A stretch of DNA of 64,000 nucleotides from contig CAYQUO010000012.1 in assembly GCA_964420835.1 (NCBI GenBank), positions 1 to 64,000 on the forward strand. The letters are read 5' to 3'. The position numbers were made by a program, and so were the translations under genes. Below the pieces are notes generated by a model, which was not told the DNA's origin, did no database searches, and saw only the letters and a list, made by a program, of their open reading frames with translations. Below, piece by piece: positions 1 through 7,963 of this stretch; position 1 is the first letter of the stretch; each line of letters starts with the position of its first letter. Source of the stretch: CAYQUO01 sp964420835. Lineage in GTDB: Bacteria; Chloroflexota; Anaerolineae; Anaerolineales; Anaerolineaceae.

Positions 1-54
1 GAGCGCGCTTCAATCGCACTGAAGAGGTCGAGGGTTCGAATCCCTCCAGGTCCA
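1..54 (+). tRNA. tRNA-Ala (anticodon CGC), 5' end cut by the window
   Basis: This is the 3' part of a tRNA. The anticodon stem CTTCA/TGAAG encloses the loop ATCGCAC, giving anticodon CGC. A GAGGG/CCCTC T-stem with a TTCGAAT loop and the acceptor strand CAGGTCC plus discriminator A follow. The acceptor 5' strand and D-arm lie before base 1. CCA is not encoded. A second alanine tRNA follows 41 bases later, so the two are probably co-transcribed. Confidence 0.9.
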
Positions 55-95
55 CAGGTGGTGAGATAATCAATACATGAAGATCAGCAATTTTT

Positions 96-168
96 GGGCC
101 CATAGCGCAGTTGGGAGCGCGTCTCAATGGCATTGAGAAGGTCGAGGGTTCGAATCCCTCTGGGTCCA
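96..168 (+). tRNA. tRNA-Ala (anticodon GGC)
   Basis: A complete cloverleaf is visible. The acceptor GGGCCCA pairs with TGGGTCC (one G-U). The anticodon stem TCTCA/TGAGA encloses ATGGCAT, giving anticodon GGC. The T-stem GAGGG/CCCTC has a TTCGAAT loop, and the discriminator is A. The sequence continues with CC and then T, so full CCA is not encoded. It is about 73 nt long, normal for a class I tRNA. Confidence 0.95.
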
Positions 169-178
169 CCTCTGCATT

Positions 179-212
179 CACTCAGGGTTTTCCTCCTTTT
201 CCCTGAGTGTTT
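179..212 (+). terminator. Probable terminator of the tRNA-Ala unit
   Basis: A perfect 9-bp inverted repeat (CACTCAGGG at 179-187, CCCTGAGTG at 201-209) encloses a pyrimidine-rich 13-nt loop and is followed by TTT. It lies 10 bases after the tRNA and just before the leuS promoter. The T-tract is short, so termination may be partial. Confidence 0.65.
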
Positions 213-225
213 GCATTAAACAAAG

Positions 226-231
226 TATAAT
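226..231 (+). promoter_or_regulatory. Probable -10 box of the leuS T-box transcript
   Basis: A TATAAT hexamer lies about 15 bases before the first pairing strand of the T-box Stem I, the right place to start the leader. No good -35 box is seen 17 bases upstream; that stretch overlaps the tRNA terminator arm. Confidence 0.5.
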
Positions 232-245
232 TGATGGATAATAAA

Positions 246-501
246 AACTGACAGGAGTAGTAAGCCATCATACAGAGAGTTGGGAGCAAGGGTGTAATCC
301 TAACGTGCGCGCTATGAGCGTAAAAGGCTGAAATCGCCTGGTTGCCTGAATATTTTCAGGCAGGTTGCATCGATGAAAACAAGTAGTCGGTGCCGGATGT
401 AAACCCGTTATTGTTAATACAAGCGGCCGGGAACACAAAGCCGGCAAGCAGGGTGGTACCACGGAGATCAGACTTCGCCCCTGAAAAGGCGGGGTTTTTT
501 T
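246..501 (+). promoter_or_regulatory. T-box riboswitch leader of leuS
   Basis: This is a tRNA-sensing leader. Stem I pairs AAC 246-248 and CAGG 252-255 with CCTG 337-340 and GTT 341-343, leaving a small kink-turn-like bulge. The AGTA box (259-262) and GAA (330-332) form the loop-E motif next to the AGCC/GGCT helix (263-266, 326-329). The three bases after GAA are ATC (333-335), the usual specifier position. An AGAGAG bulge motif (274-279) and a GGTG distal loop are present. The T-box itself is at 449-464 with the TGGT bulge that pairs with a tRNA NCCA end having A73. AGGG 450-453 can pair with CCCT 479-482 as antiterminator, competing with the terminator at 476-501. Family membership is clear; specifier identity is inferred. 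Confidence 0.92.
476..501 (+). terminator. Intrinsic terminator of the leuS T-box
   Basis: A short GC hairpin (CCCC 478-481 with GGGG 491-494, or alternatively CGCC 476-479 with GGCG 488-491) is followed by seven T (495-501). Its 5' strand is also needed for the antiterminator, which gives the on/off switch. It lies 14 bases before the leuS start codon. Confidence 0.85.
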
Positions 502-515
502 ATTAGGAGAATTAC

Positions 516-2975
516 ATGAGCGAAAAGAATATTTCGATTTATGACCCTTCGGAAATTGAACCTCGCTGGCAAAAGCAATGGGAGTTGGACGGGTTATATC
601 GATCCAAGATTGATCCAAACCGGAAAAAGTTTTATGCTTTGACGATGCTTCCATATCCGTCTGGTGATCTGCATATTGGCCATTGGTATGCGATGACTCC
701 ATCTGACGCTCGGGCAAGGTTTATGCGTATGCAAGGTTACAATGTGATGTTTCCGATGGGTTTTGATGCATTCGGCCTTCCAGCGGAAAATGCAGCCATA
801 AAAAATAACATTCACCCAAAAACCTGGACCTATCACAACATTGATCGCATGAGACAGCAACTTCGCAGCATGGGGGCAATGTTCGATTGGGAACGGGAGG
901 CTGTCAGTTCGGATCCGGAATATTATCGCTGGTCTGAATGGTTTTTTATTCAACTATTTACAAACGGTTTGGCATATCGAAAGATGTCTCCAGTGGATTG
1001 GTGTCCGAACTGCAATACAACACTTGCCCGGGAACAGGTGTGGGGGGATGATCGGCATTGTGAGCGTTGTGAAACACCCGTCATTAAAAAGGATCTCGAA
1101 CAGTGGTTCTTTAGAACAACCAAGTATGCCGAGGAACTCCTTTCTTATAAAAATATTGACTGGCCGGAACGGGTACGTACATTACAAACGAATTGGATTG
1201 GCCGGTCAGAAGGGGCATCGGTGAAATTCTTAACTGAAAATGGCGATGGTTTGGAAATATTTACCACACGCCCCGATACACTTTGGGGAGTAACATTCAT
1301 GGTTGTCGCCCCCGAGCATCCGTTGGTAGATAAGCTCACCAAACCTGACCAGAGAGTTGCTGTCACTGCTTATGTGGAAAAAGCATTGCGTCAAACTGAC
1401 TTACAACGGGAGTCTGTTGACAAGGAAAAGACAGGCGTATTTACTGGAAGTTACGCTGTCAATCCGGTTAACAATGAAAGAATTCCGATTTGGATTGCCG
1501 ATTATGTTCTTATGACCTATGGTACCGGTGCAATTATGGGGGTACCGGCTCACGACCAACGTGATTTTGATTTTGCAAAACAGTTCCATTTGGAAATCAG
1601 GGTTGTGATCCAACCCGATGACATCCCTCCGTTGGATGGCAATACGATGGACAAATCAGTTCCAGCTGCAGGGCGAATGGTTAATTCGGGTGTTTTAACT
1701 GGAACGCCAGGTGACATTGCGATTTCAAAAACAACTGCATACCTTGAAGAAAAGGGGGTTGGCAAATATGCTGTGAGTTATCGCCTGCGTGATTGGTTAA
1801 TTTCACGCCAGCGGTATTGGGGAGCACCCATTCCCATGATCTACTGCAAGAAATGTGGGATCGTTCCGGTGCCTGAAAAGGATCTTCCCGTGTTGCTTCC
1901 GGATGATGTGGAATGGCGTCCAACCGGAGAGAGCCCATTAAAATTGCATCCAACTTGGAGATTTACTACCTGCCCTCAATGCAATGGTGATGCTGAACGG
2001 GAAACGGATACAATGGATACCTTTATGTGCTCATCCTGGTATCACCTTCGGTATCTTAGCCCGAAGTACAACCTGGCGCCATTCGATCCCAAGGAATATG
2101 ATTATTGGATGCCCGTGGACATTTACACCGGAGGTATTGAGCACGCCAACATGCATCTAATTTATACCCGTTTCTTCCATAAAGCCTGCCGGGATATGGG
2201 AATCACCAAAGGGCCTGAACCAATGTTACAGCTACGTAACCAGGGCATTGTTCTTGGGGAAGATTCGGAAAAGATGTCCAAAAGCAGGGGCAATGTGGTT
2301 GCCCCGGACCTGCTGGTTCAAACCCATGGTGCAGACACAGTGAGAGCCTACTTGATGTTCTTTGCCCGTTGGGATCTGGGTGGGCCCTGGAACAGTAGCG
2401 GTATTGATGGAACATCCAGATGGCTACGACGAGTGTGGTCAGTACTTTTAGAGCCAGTAAAAACAAAGAATCCAGACCTGATTGCGGACCGTTCGTTCCG
2501 CCGCAAGGTGCATAAGACCCTTTCATCCGTAACCAAGGATTTTTTCTCTTTTGAATTTAACACCATCATTTCAAGTTTGATGGAATTGTTAAATGTAATG
2601 ATTAAATACAAGGAAGCCGGCAATGCCGTCCCCGATTCATGGCAGGAGGCTGTACGTATATATTTGCTGATGCTTGCCCCTGTTGCTCCACATATTTCTG
2701 AAGAGATATGGATGCGGATGGGATACCCATATTCCGTTCATCAGCAACCTTGGCCGCAACTGGATGAAGCGGCGATTGTGGATGAGGAAATCACCTTGGT
2801 TGTGCAGATAAATGGTAAGCTCCGCGACCGTATACTGGTGCCGGCAGGCATTTCCAAAGACGAATGCAAAAGAGTGGCTTTGGAAAGTGAACAGATTAAA
2901 AAATATTTAAAGGGCTCGATTCCCGCCCAGGTGATTGTGGTGCCAGGAAAACTTGTAAATATCGTGGTCAAGTGA
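516..2975 (+). CDS. leuS: Leucyl-tRNA synthetase
   Basis: This is a class I aminoacyl-tRNA synthetase that charges tRNA-Leu in the cytoplasm. The 819 residues match the bacterial family length. HIGH is at about residues 53-56 and KMSKS at about 586-590. The CP1 editing domain, with a TTRPDTLWG motif near residue 250 and GTGAIMGVPAHD, identifies it as LeuRS rather than IleRS or ValRS. Zinc-binding CPNC and CERC pairs lie near residues 163-185, and a CKKC/CPQC pair further on. The start is set by a GGAGA ribosome site five bases upstream. Transcription is expected to depend on the T-box leader. It runs convergently into the NBR1-Ig lipoprotein gene, 17 bases away. Confidence 0.97.
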   Translation: MSEKNISIYDPSEIEPRWQKQWELDGLYRSKIDPNRKKFYALTMLPYPSGDLHIGHWYAMTPSDARARFMRMQGYNVMFPMGFDAFGLPAENAAIKNNIHPKTWTYHNIDRMRQQLRSMGAMFDWEREAVSSDPEYYRWSEWFFIQLFTNGLAYRKMSPVDWCPNCNTTLAREQVWGDDRHCERCETPVIKKDLEQWFFRTTKYAEELLSYKNIDWPERVRTLQTNWIGRSEGASVKFLTENGDGLEIFTTRPDTLWGVTFMVVAPEHPLVDKLTKPDQRVAVTAYVEKALRQTDLQRESVDKEKTGVFTGSYAVNPVNNERIPIWIADYVLMTYGTGAIMGVPAHDQRDFDFAKQFHLEIRVVIQPDDIPPLDGNTMDKSVPAAGRMVNSGVLTGTPGDIAISKTTAYLEEKGVGKYAVSYRLRDWLISRQRYWGAPIPMIYCKKCGIVPVPEKDLPVLLPDDVEWRPTGESPLKLHPTWRFTTCPQCNGDAERETDTMDTFMCSSWYHLRYLSPKYNLAPFDPKEYDYWMPVDIYTGGIEHANMHLIYTRFFHKACRDMGITKGPEPMLQLRNQGIVLGEDSEKMSKSRGNVVAPDLLVQTHGADTVRAYLMFFARWDLGGPWNSSGIDGTSRWLRRVWSVLLEPVKTKNPDLIADRSFRRKVHKTLSSVTKDFFSFEFNTIISSLMELLNVMIKYKEAGNAVPDSWQEAVRIYLLMLAPVAPHISEEIWMRMGYPYSVHQQPWPQLDEAAIVDEEITLVVQINGKLRDRILVPAGISKDECKRVALESEQIKKYLKGSIPAQVIVVPGKLVNIVVK

Positions 2976-2992
2976 CAATTAGGACTCTGAAC

Positions 2993-4018
2993 TTAATTGT
3001 TGACTGAACAGGGATTTGGGATGGCAGCGTTTACCCTTGCTCCACAAACAATTTTATGATTCAGTTCCCCATCCCGATTTACAGTTTGGAATTGACGACC
3101 GTCCGGTGTCAGTCTCCACATAATGGTATTTACGACCTTATTCCAAGGGGGCCCAAGCGTTCCCTGAATTATGCCTTGTTCAGACGTCCAGCCTTCAAGA
3201 ACGATTGGATTGCCAGAATGACTATAGAAAATGCCAGAGATCATTGAACCATCTTCAACAATATGTGCGTGCACTGGCCCCAGGTGAGGATCATAAGGGT
3301 CGGTTATCAGCCATTCACCTGACCAGTCTTTTTCAACTTTTTTCAGTTGATTTTCAACAATTATGCTGACCCAGATGACAGGGTCAAGCCTCTCGTCGGA
3401 TTTATTAATAAGTTGCCATATTCCGGAATAATTTCCGGGAGTATCAGGCGACACAAAAATCATCACTAAATCTACGATGTCTTTTGGAAAAACCTGCGAG
3501 ACAGTTGTCTGCCAATGATTTGAGTTCAATGTGATATTTTCCGAAAAACTTAAAAAATGAGGAACAGCGATCTGACCGGCTCCCATCGGATCTCCCTGAA
3601 CCAAACCGATTCGATAACCCATATCCCATGTGAGGTCCCCTGAATTTTGAATTCGCCAACTCTTTACAAAAATCTTTCCTGCTTCGATGAAGGTCCCATC
3701 TGGGATAGTAACATCCTGGATGACCGACATTGCATCATTTCCTGAAACTGGCAAATTTGGAAATTCCAGTGTTCGTTCAGTAGGACTGGGTAGAAAGGCA
3801 GGCGTCATTGAGGCTGGGGGAAGGTTTACAATGCCCTGGTCGTTTGGCGGCTTTTGCATTGGGATGGGTGATACTTCTATGGAAAAATTTTCCTTCCACC
3901 TTTGTGCTGCAGGATTTGGAGTGCTTGCTGATTTTCGGCAACTTGACAGAGCTCCGGCGAAAAGCGAGCAAAAGAAGAAGATTATAAATAAATTCCGGAT
4001 AGTTCTATGGGTTGTCAC
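2993..4018 (-). CDS. Lipoprotein with NBR1-like Ig domain
   Basis: The N-terminus has a hydrophobic signal and a lipobox LSSC with the acylated Cys at residue 27, so it is probably anchored on the outer face of the membrane. A Pro/Thr-rich linker is followed, at about residues 95-215, by an Ig-like fold with 'FVKSWRIQNSGDLTWD' and 'TPGNYSGIWQL', the signature of the NBR1-type Ig domain common in Anaerolineae surface proteins. The C-terminal 120 residues look like a beta-rich domain that I do not recognise. The gene begins 44 bases after the end of tsaC and may be the last gene of the prfA operon. The ligand and role are unknown; binding to a surface polymer is only a guess. Confidence 0.8.
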   Translation of the reverse strand: MTTHRTIRNLFIIFFFCSLFAGALSSCRKSASTPNPAAQRWKENFSIEVSPIPMQKPPNDQGIVNLPPASMTPAFLPSPTERTLEFPNLPVSGNDAMSVIQDVTIPDGTFIEAGKIFVKSWRIQNSGDLTWDMGYRIGLVQGDPMGAGQIAVPHFLSFSENITLNSNHWQTTVSQVFPKDIVDLVMIFVSPDTPGNYSGIWQLINKSDERLDPVIWVSIIVENQLKKVEKDWSGEWLITDPYDPHLGPVHAHIVEDGSMISGIFYSHSGNPIVLEGWTSEQGIIQGTLGPPWNKVVNTIMWRLTPDGRQFQTVNRDGELNHKIVCGARVNAAIPNPCSVNN

Positions 4019-4062
4019 TTCTTAGTTTTTATAACAGGCTGCAAATGGCAACCAATTCCTGG

Positions 4063-4674
4063 TTACTTCAACAAATTTATAATTGATTCTTCCGAGATTG
4101 AACCCTGCCGAAGTATAACCGGATGTTCCTTGGTACAATCTACGACCGTTGATGGGATACCGAGTTTCACTTTTCCGCCGTCCAAAAGAAGGTCGATCTT
4201 TCCTCCAATCTGCTTTCTCACTTCTGCTGCAGTTAATGCATCCGGTTGGCCGGATTGGTTTGCAGATGTAGTAGCAAGGGGGCCTGTAACTCTAAGTAAA
4301 TCCATGATAAACCGGTTATTGGGCATCCTAACCCCGATTGTCTGGTCTTTCGAAATAATGGGGGGCAGGGAAGGGTGTTTCCATAGGATAATTGTCAGTG
4401 CGCCCGGCCAAAAATGATCCATCAACCTTTCAACCAATGGCGGGACAGTAGTGATGATTTGGTTAAGCTGCCCAATGTTGCCAATCAAGACCGGAAGGGA
4501 TTTCGTTTGTGAACGATTTTTTGCCCGGTAAATTTTCCCGATTGCTACTGGATCAAAAGCTGATGCTGCAACACCATACACTGTGTCTGTTGGAAATGCA
4601 ATAAGACCGCTATTATTGATCGCCTTTTGGGCAATAAGACAAGCCTCCGGGTGAGAGGTGGATATGGTTAACAT
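4063..4674 (-). CDS. tsaC: L-threonylcarbamoyladenylate synthase (Sua5/YrdC/TsaC family)
   Basis: It makes threonylcarbamoyl-AMP from threonine, bicarbonate and ATP, the first step of the t6A37 modification of ANN-decoding tRNAs. The 203 residues form a single YrdC domain without the C-terminal Sua5 domain. The family motifs are seen: 'FPTDTVYGVAASAFD' near residue 27, a KNRSQTKSLPVLI stretch, and 'TSANQSGQPDA' followed by 'IPSTVVDC'. It lies four bases after prmC, so the two are probably translated from one mRNA. Its pathway partner tsaD lies elsewhere in this window, at 40727-41779. Confidence 0.92.
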   Translation of the reverse strand: MLTISTSHPEACLIAQKAINNSGLIAFPTDTVYGVAASAFDPVAIGKIYRAKNRSQTKSLPVLIGNIGQLNQIITTVPPLVERLMDHFWPGALTIILWKHPSLPPIISKDQTIGVRMPNNRFIMDLLRVTGPLATTSANQSGQPDALTAAEVRKQIGGKIDLLLDGGKVKLGIPSTVVDCTKEHPVILRQGSISEESIINLLK

Positions 4675-4678
4675 TTGT

Positions 4679-5524
4679 TTAATTTATTGATATAGCCATT
4701 AGCCTTTGCAAGCCATTTAAATCACGGGTTGTTTTTATACCAGGTTGATTAAATAGGGAACACGCGTATCTTCGAACCAGTGCCTCTTGGTCGGGATCAA
4801 TTTCAAGTAATATTAATGCACCCCGGCGTACCCAGTTTGCCAATAATAACAAGAGGTTATTGATATACCTTAACCCATGTTCGCCTCCATCCAGTGCGTA
4901 GTTTGGCTCATATTTAGCAACGGGCAGTTGGCTCAGACGACTGGAAGGGACATATGGCAAGTTCGCACAGAACAAACTGCACTGACCAGTTATTCCAGCA
5001 ATCAGGTCCGCTTGTACCAAATATGCCCTTGTTTCGAGGTGAAATCTTGATATGTTTTGTTGTGCAACATGTAATGTTCTACAATAGCGATCAGTAGCTA
5101 TGGCCTTGACCTCTTGGATTTGATTGAGGATACTGATTGCAATACATCCTGAACCGGTTCCGACATCACAAAACCACTTTGTGTCAATGTTATTTTTAAG
5201 CCAATGAATTGCATAATCGACCATCAATTCAGTTTCAGGTCTGGGAATCATAACGTTTTGATCAACAATGAACTTGTAGCCATAAAATTCCCACTCTCCA
5301 AGTAAATAAGGTAAAGGGAACCCGGCTAGGATCTTTTTCCAACCTTTGTTAAGATTATTGAGCTGGGTGGAAGAAATTGGAAATTCTGGGTGGCCAATTA
5401 TCCAAGACCTGGATTTATTTAAAACAGAAGATGCCCATACCTCTGCGTCGAGTCTTGGAAGGTCATTGGATGGGCATAACCTAACAGCTTCATTAACCCA
5501 TTCTTTGATTGTAATAGTGCTCAT
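4679..5524 (-). CDS. prmC: Release factor glutamine methyltransferase PrmC (HemK)
   Basis: It methylates the glutamine of the GGQ motif of release factors using SAM. At 281 residues it has the family layout: a helical N-domain, 'IPRPETE' at about 93-99, a SAM-binding DVGTGSGCIAIS at about 120-131, and the substrate tetrapeptide at 188-191. That tetrapeptide is NLPY instead of the canonical NPPY. The start overlaps the end of prfA by four bases, the classical prfA-prmC arrangement, so the methyltransferase is made together with its substrate. Confidence 0.93.
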   Translation of the reverse strand: MSTITIKEWVNEAVRLCPSNDLPRLDAEVWASSVLNKSRSWIIGHPEFPISSTQLNNLNKGWKKILAGFPLPYLLGEWEFYGYKFIVDQNVMIPRPETELMVDYAIHWLKNNIDTKWFCDVGTGSGCIAISILNQIQEVKAIATDRYCRTLHVAQQNISRFHLETRAYLVQADLIAGITGQCSLFCANLPYVPSSRLSQLPVAKYEPNYALDGGEHGLRYINNLLLLLANWVRRGALILLEIDPDQEALVRRYACSLFNQPGIKTTRDLNGLQRLMAISIN

Positions 5525-6582
5525 TCGGTAAGTGAGGCTAGTTTTTCTGATTGTTCAGCAAGAGCCAACTCATTAATAAATTCATCCAAATCGCCATTAA
5601 GTACCCCGGCAAGATTATAGGAAGACAAGTTGATTCGATGATCGGTAATTCGAGATTGAGGAAAATTATACGTACGGATTTTTTCAGCCCGTTCACCTGT
5701 ACCCACCTGCGAACGTCTCGCCGAATCCCTCTCATTTATCCTTTTATCCATTTCGATTTCGTAAAGCCGGGCGCGCAGAATGCTTAATGCCCTTAATTTA
5801 TTTTGCAACTGCGAACGTTCGTCCTGGCAGGCAACCACCATTCCTGTTGGCATATGGGTAATTCGAACTGCTGTAGAGTTCTTTTGTACATTTTGACCAC
5901 CTGCACCGGCAGATCTGTAAACATCAATCCTGATATCGCCTTCGGGAATTTGAACATCCACCTCTTCCACCTCAGCGAGTACAGCCACTGTGACCGTGGA
6001 GGTATGAATTCTTCCGGAAGATTCTGTAACTGGTATTCGCTGAACCCGGTGAACTCCGGATTCGTATTTTAACTTTGAATATGCCCCCTTGCCTTTCACT
6101 GCATAGATTATCTCCTTGATGCCCCCAATCCCCGTATCGTTGATGGAAAGTACATCTACCATCCAATGATTACGTTCGGCGTAATGAGAGTACATTCTAA
6201 AGAGATCGGACGCAAAAAGCCCTGCTTCATCTCCCCCGGTGCCAGCTCTAATTTCCATAATCACATTCCGTGTATCGCGGGGGTCACGTGGAACCAAAAG
6301 TACTTTAATTTTATTTTCAAGTTCCTCTTTTTGGGGCAAGAGTTCCTGGATCTCGCTGAGAGCAAGAGCTCTCAAGTCTCCATCGGAAGAATCCTGTAAA
6401 GTGCGGGCTTCGTCAATTTTCTTATTGATGTCTTGATATAATCTTCCTGCTTGAACAATTTCTTCAAGTTCCGATTTTTCCTTGGCCAGCTCCATGACCA
6501 ATTGATAATCAGTTGCATGTTCTTCGATTAACTTGTTAATTTCATTATAACGGGCTTCAATTGCAGATACTTTTGCGAGCAT
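5521..6582 (-). CDS. prfA: Peptide chain release factor 1
   Basis: It terminates translation at UAA and UAG. The 353 residues match RF1. The peptidyl-tRNA hydrolysis motif GGQ is at 228-230 and the stop-codon tripeptide is PVT at about 184-186 (the RF1 PxT form, where RF2 has SPF). The N-terminal coiled-coil region is normal. It is the first gene of a leftward operon with prmC and tsaC. An extended -10 promoter lies 26-31 bases upstream. Confidence 0.97.
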   Translation of the reverse strand: MLAKVSAIEARYNEINKLIEEHATDYQLVMELAKEKSELEEIVQAGRLYQDINKKIDEARTLQDSSDGDLRALALSEIQELLPQKEELENKIKVLLVPRDPRDTRNVIMEIRAGTGGDEAGLFASDLFRMYSHYAERNHWMVDVLSINDTGIGGIKEIIYAVKGKGAYSKLKYESGVHRVQRIPVTESSGRIHTSTVTVAVLAEVEEVDVQIPEGDIRIDVYRSAGAGGQNVQKNSTAVRITHMPTGMVVACQDERSQLQNKLRALSILRARLYEIEMDKRINERDSARRSQVGTGERAEKIRTYNFPQSRITDHRINLSSYNLAGVLNGDLDEFINELALAEQSEKLASLTE

Positions 6583-6607
6583 TTTTTTACCTTTTGCAGA
6601 ATTAAAA

Positions 6608-6613
6608 ATTATA
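6608..6613 (-). promoter_or_regulatory. Extended -10 promoter of the prfA operon
   Basis: On the minus strand the sequence reads TGGTATAAT, an extended -10 element. A clear -35 at 17 bases is lacking, which is usual for extended -10 promoters. The leader before prfA would be only about 20 bases. Confidence 0.6.
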
Positions 6614-6945
6614 CCATTACCATTTCGTGTAAAATGGTCTCTGTACCGTCTACGTAATAGATTTTTTACCGGTTAAATGCCAGATGTGCGATGCAGATTG
6701 CCTGATTATTTTTATACAATTTGATTATGGAAAATAATAACTAACGGTCATGACTTTATAACTATAGTTGATTGCATAAGCGAGCATAACAACCCTCGAG
6801 CAATGACCCTGGAAGGATGTGCTTTTATTAGGTGTGGAATAATCATGAAATTAATTGCTTATTTGATTTACCTTCCAGAACGAAAGGAAAATAAAAATCT
6901 CATTCAGACATTCATTGATTGTGGGATATGAATTGGGATCAATAA
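6614..6945. other. Intergenic region, about 330 bases, no gene seen
   Basis: This AT-rich stretch separates the leftward prfA operon from the rightward polysaccharide cluster. It must hold the promoter of the cluster, but no convincing -35/-10 pair was found. A 42-codon frame at 6803-6931 has no ribosome site and is not called. No stable riboswitch-like fold or terminator was recognised. Confidence 0.6.
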
Positions 6946-7944
6946 ATGAAAATGGACAGTGTTTCAATAATTATTCCATGTTTTAATGAAGAAAAAACAA
7001 TAAAAGAACTTCTGATGGCGATCTATGCCCAATCCTATCCAAAGGAGGCAATCGAGGTCATAATTTCCGATGGGATGTCCGTAGATGGTACGAGACGAAA
7101 GATAGCCGAGTTCATGAATGAATACAGGGATCTTAATATTTTAATTGTTGATAATCCCCATCGAAACATTCCCAAGGCATTAAATTTGGCGATTGAAAAA
7201 TCAACCGGCAAATGGTTGATTCGCTTGGATGCGCATTGTAAACCAGCGCCGGATTACCTGGAGAGAAGCGTTAGTGACCTCGAAGCAAATCTGGGGGAAA
7301 ACGTTGGAGGTATATGGGAAATTGTTCCAAGCGTGAACAATTGGATTGGGCGTTCAATTGCAGCAGCCGCCAGTCATCCATTGGGTGTTGGTGATGCACA
7401 GTACCGGTTTACCAAAAAAGCACAATTTGTTGACACAGTTCCTTTTGGAGCTTTTCACCGTCAATTGATAGATAAAATCGGTGGATTTAATGAAACACTT
7501 TTATCCAATGAAGATTATGAGTTCAATACTCGAATTAAGGAGAATGGTGGGCGCATCTGGTTGAATCCAAATATTCGATCTACTTACTTTGCTCGGTCTA
7601 CCATTCGAGAATTGGCCCGCCAGTATTGGCGATATGGATTCTGGAAATGGCAAATGTTAAAAAGACATCCTAAAACGATTAGGTGGAGGCAGGCACTTCC
7701 CCCGGTTTTCGTGACAAGCATCATTATCAACTTGGTGATGGCGCCCTTTATTAAAACAGCCCTTATCTTGCTATTTTTTGAATTACTGGTATATTTTATT
7801 ATTCTGGTAATTGGAGCATTACCGATTATGTTACGAAATAAGGATGCCCGGTTGATAATAGGTATTCCCCTATCGATTGCGACGATGCATATCTGTTGGG
7901 GTGCCGGTTTTCTTTGGAGCATGGTTTCTTTTCGCAAAAAATGA
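6946..7944 (+). CDS. Family 2 glycosyltransferase, ExoA-like
   Basis: It is a membrane-anchored sugar transferase of surface polysaccharide assembly. The GT-A domain begins at residue 5 with 'VSIIIPCFNEEKTI', followed by a 'SDGMSVDGT' nucleotide-binding strand, 'RLDAHCKP' (the DxD-like site) and 'NEDYEFNTR', an ED-containing acceptor site. Two or three membrane helices fill residues 245-330. The overall form resembles succinoglycan ExoA-type transferases. It is the first gene of a tight rightward cluster, with 19 bases to the next start. The start could be either of two Met codons two residues apart; neither has a strong ribosome site. The exact sugar is unknown. Confidence 0.85.
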   Translation: MKMDSVSIIIPCFNEEKTIKELLMAIYAQSYPKEAIEVIISDGMSVDGTRRKIAEFMNEYRDLNILIVDNPHRNIPKALNLAIEKSTGKWLIRLDAHCKPAPDYLERSVSDLEANLGENVGGIWEIVPSVNNWIGRSIAAAASHPLGVGDAQYRFTKKAQFVDTVPFGAFHRQLIDKIGGFNETLLSNEDYEFNTRIKENGGRIWLNPNIRSTYFARSTIRELARQYWRYGFWKWQMLKRHPKTIRWRQALPPVFVTSIIINLVMAPFIKTALILLFFELLVYFIILVIGALPIMLRNKDARLIIGIPLSIATMHICWGAGFLWSMVSFRKK

Positions 7945-7963
7945 AGAAACCCAGCCAGTTCAA

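Noticed and set aside
268..717. Minus-strand open frame across the T-box leader
   Set aside because: It overlaps a conserved RNA structure and the leuS start on the other strand; protein is low-quality and unrelated to any family I know.
6803..6931. A 42-codon open frame (+) in the intergenic region before the glycosyltransferase
   Set aside because: No ribosome site, no recognisable domain, composition like the surrounding non-coding DNA.
7877..7963. N-terminal extension of the sugar-phosphate transferase
   Set aside because: It would overlap the glycosyltransferase coding end in another frame and does not resemble the family.
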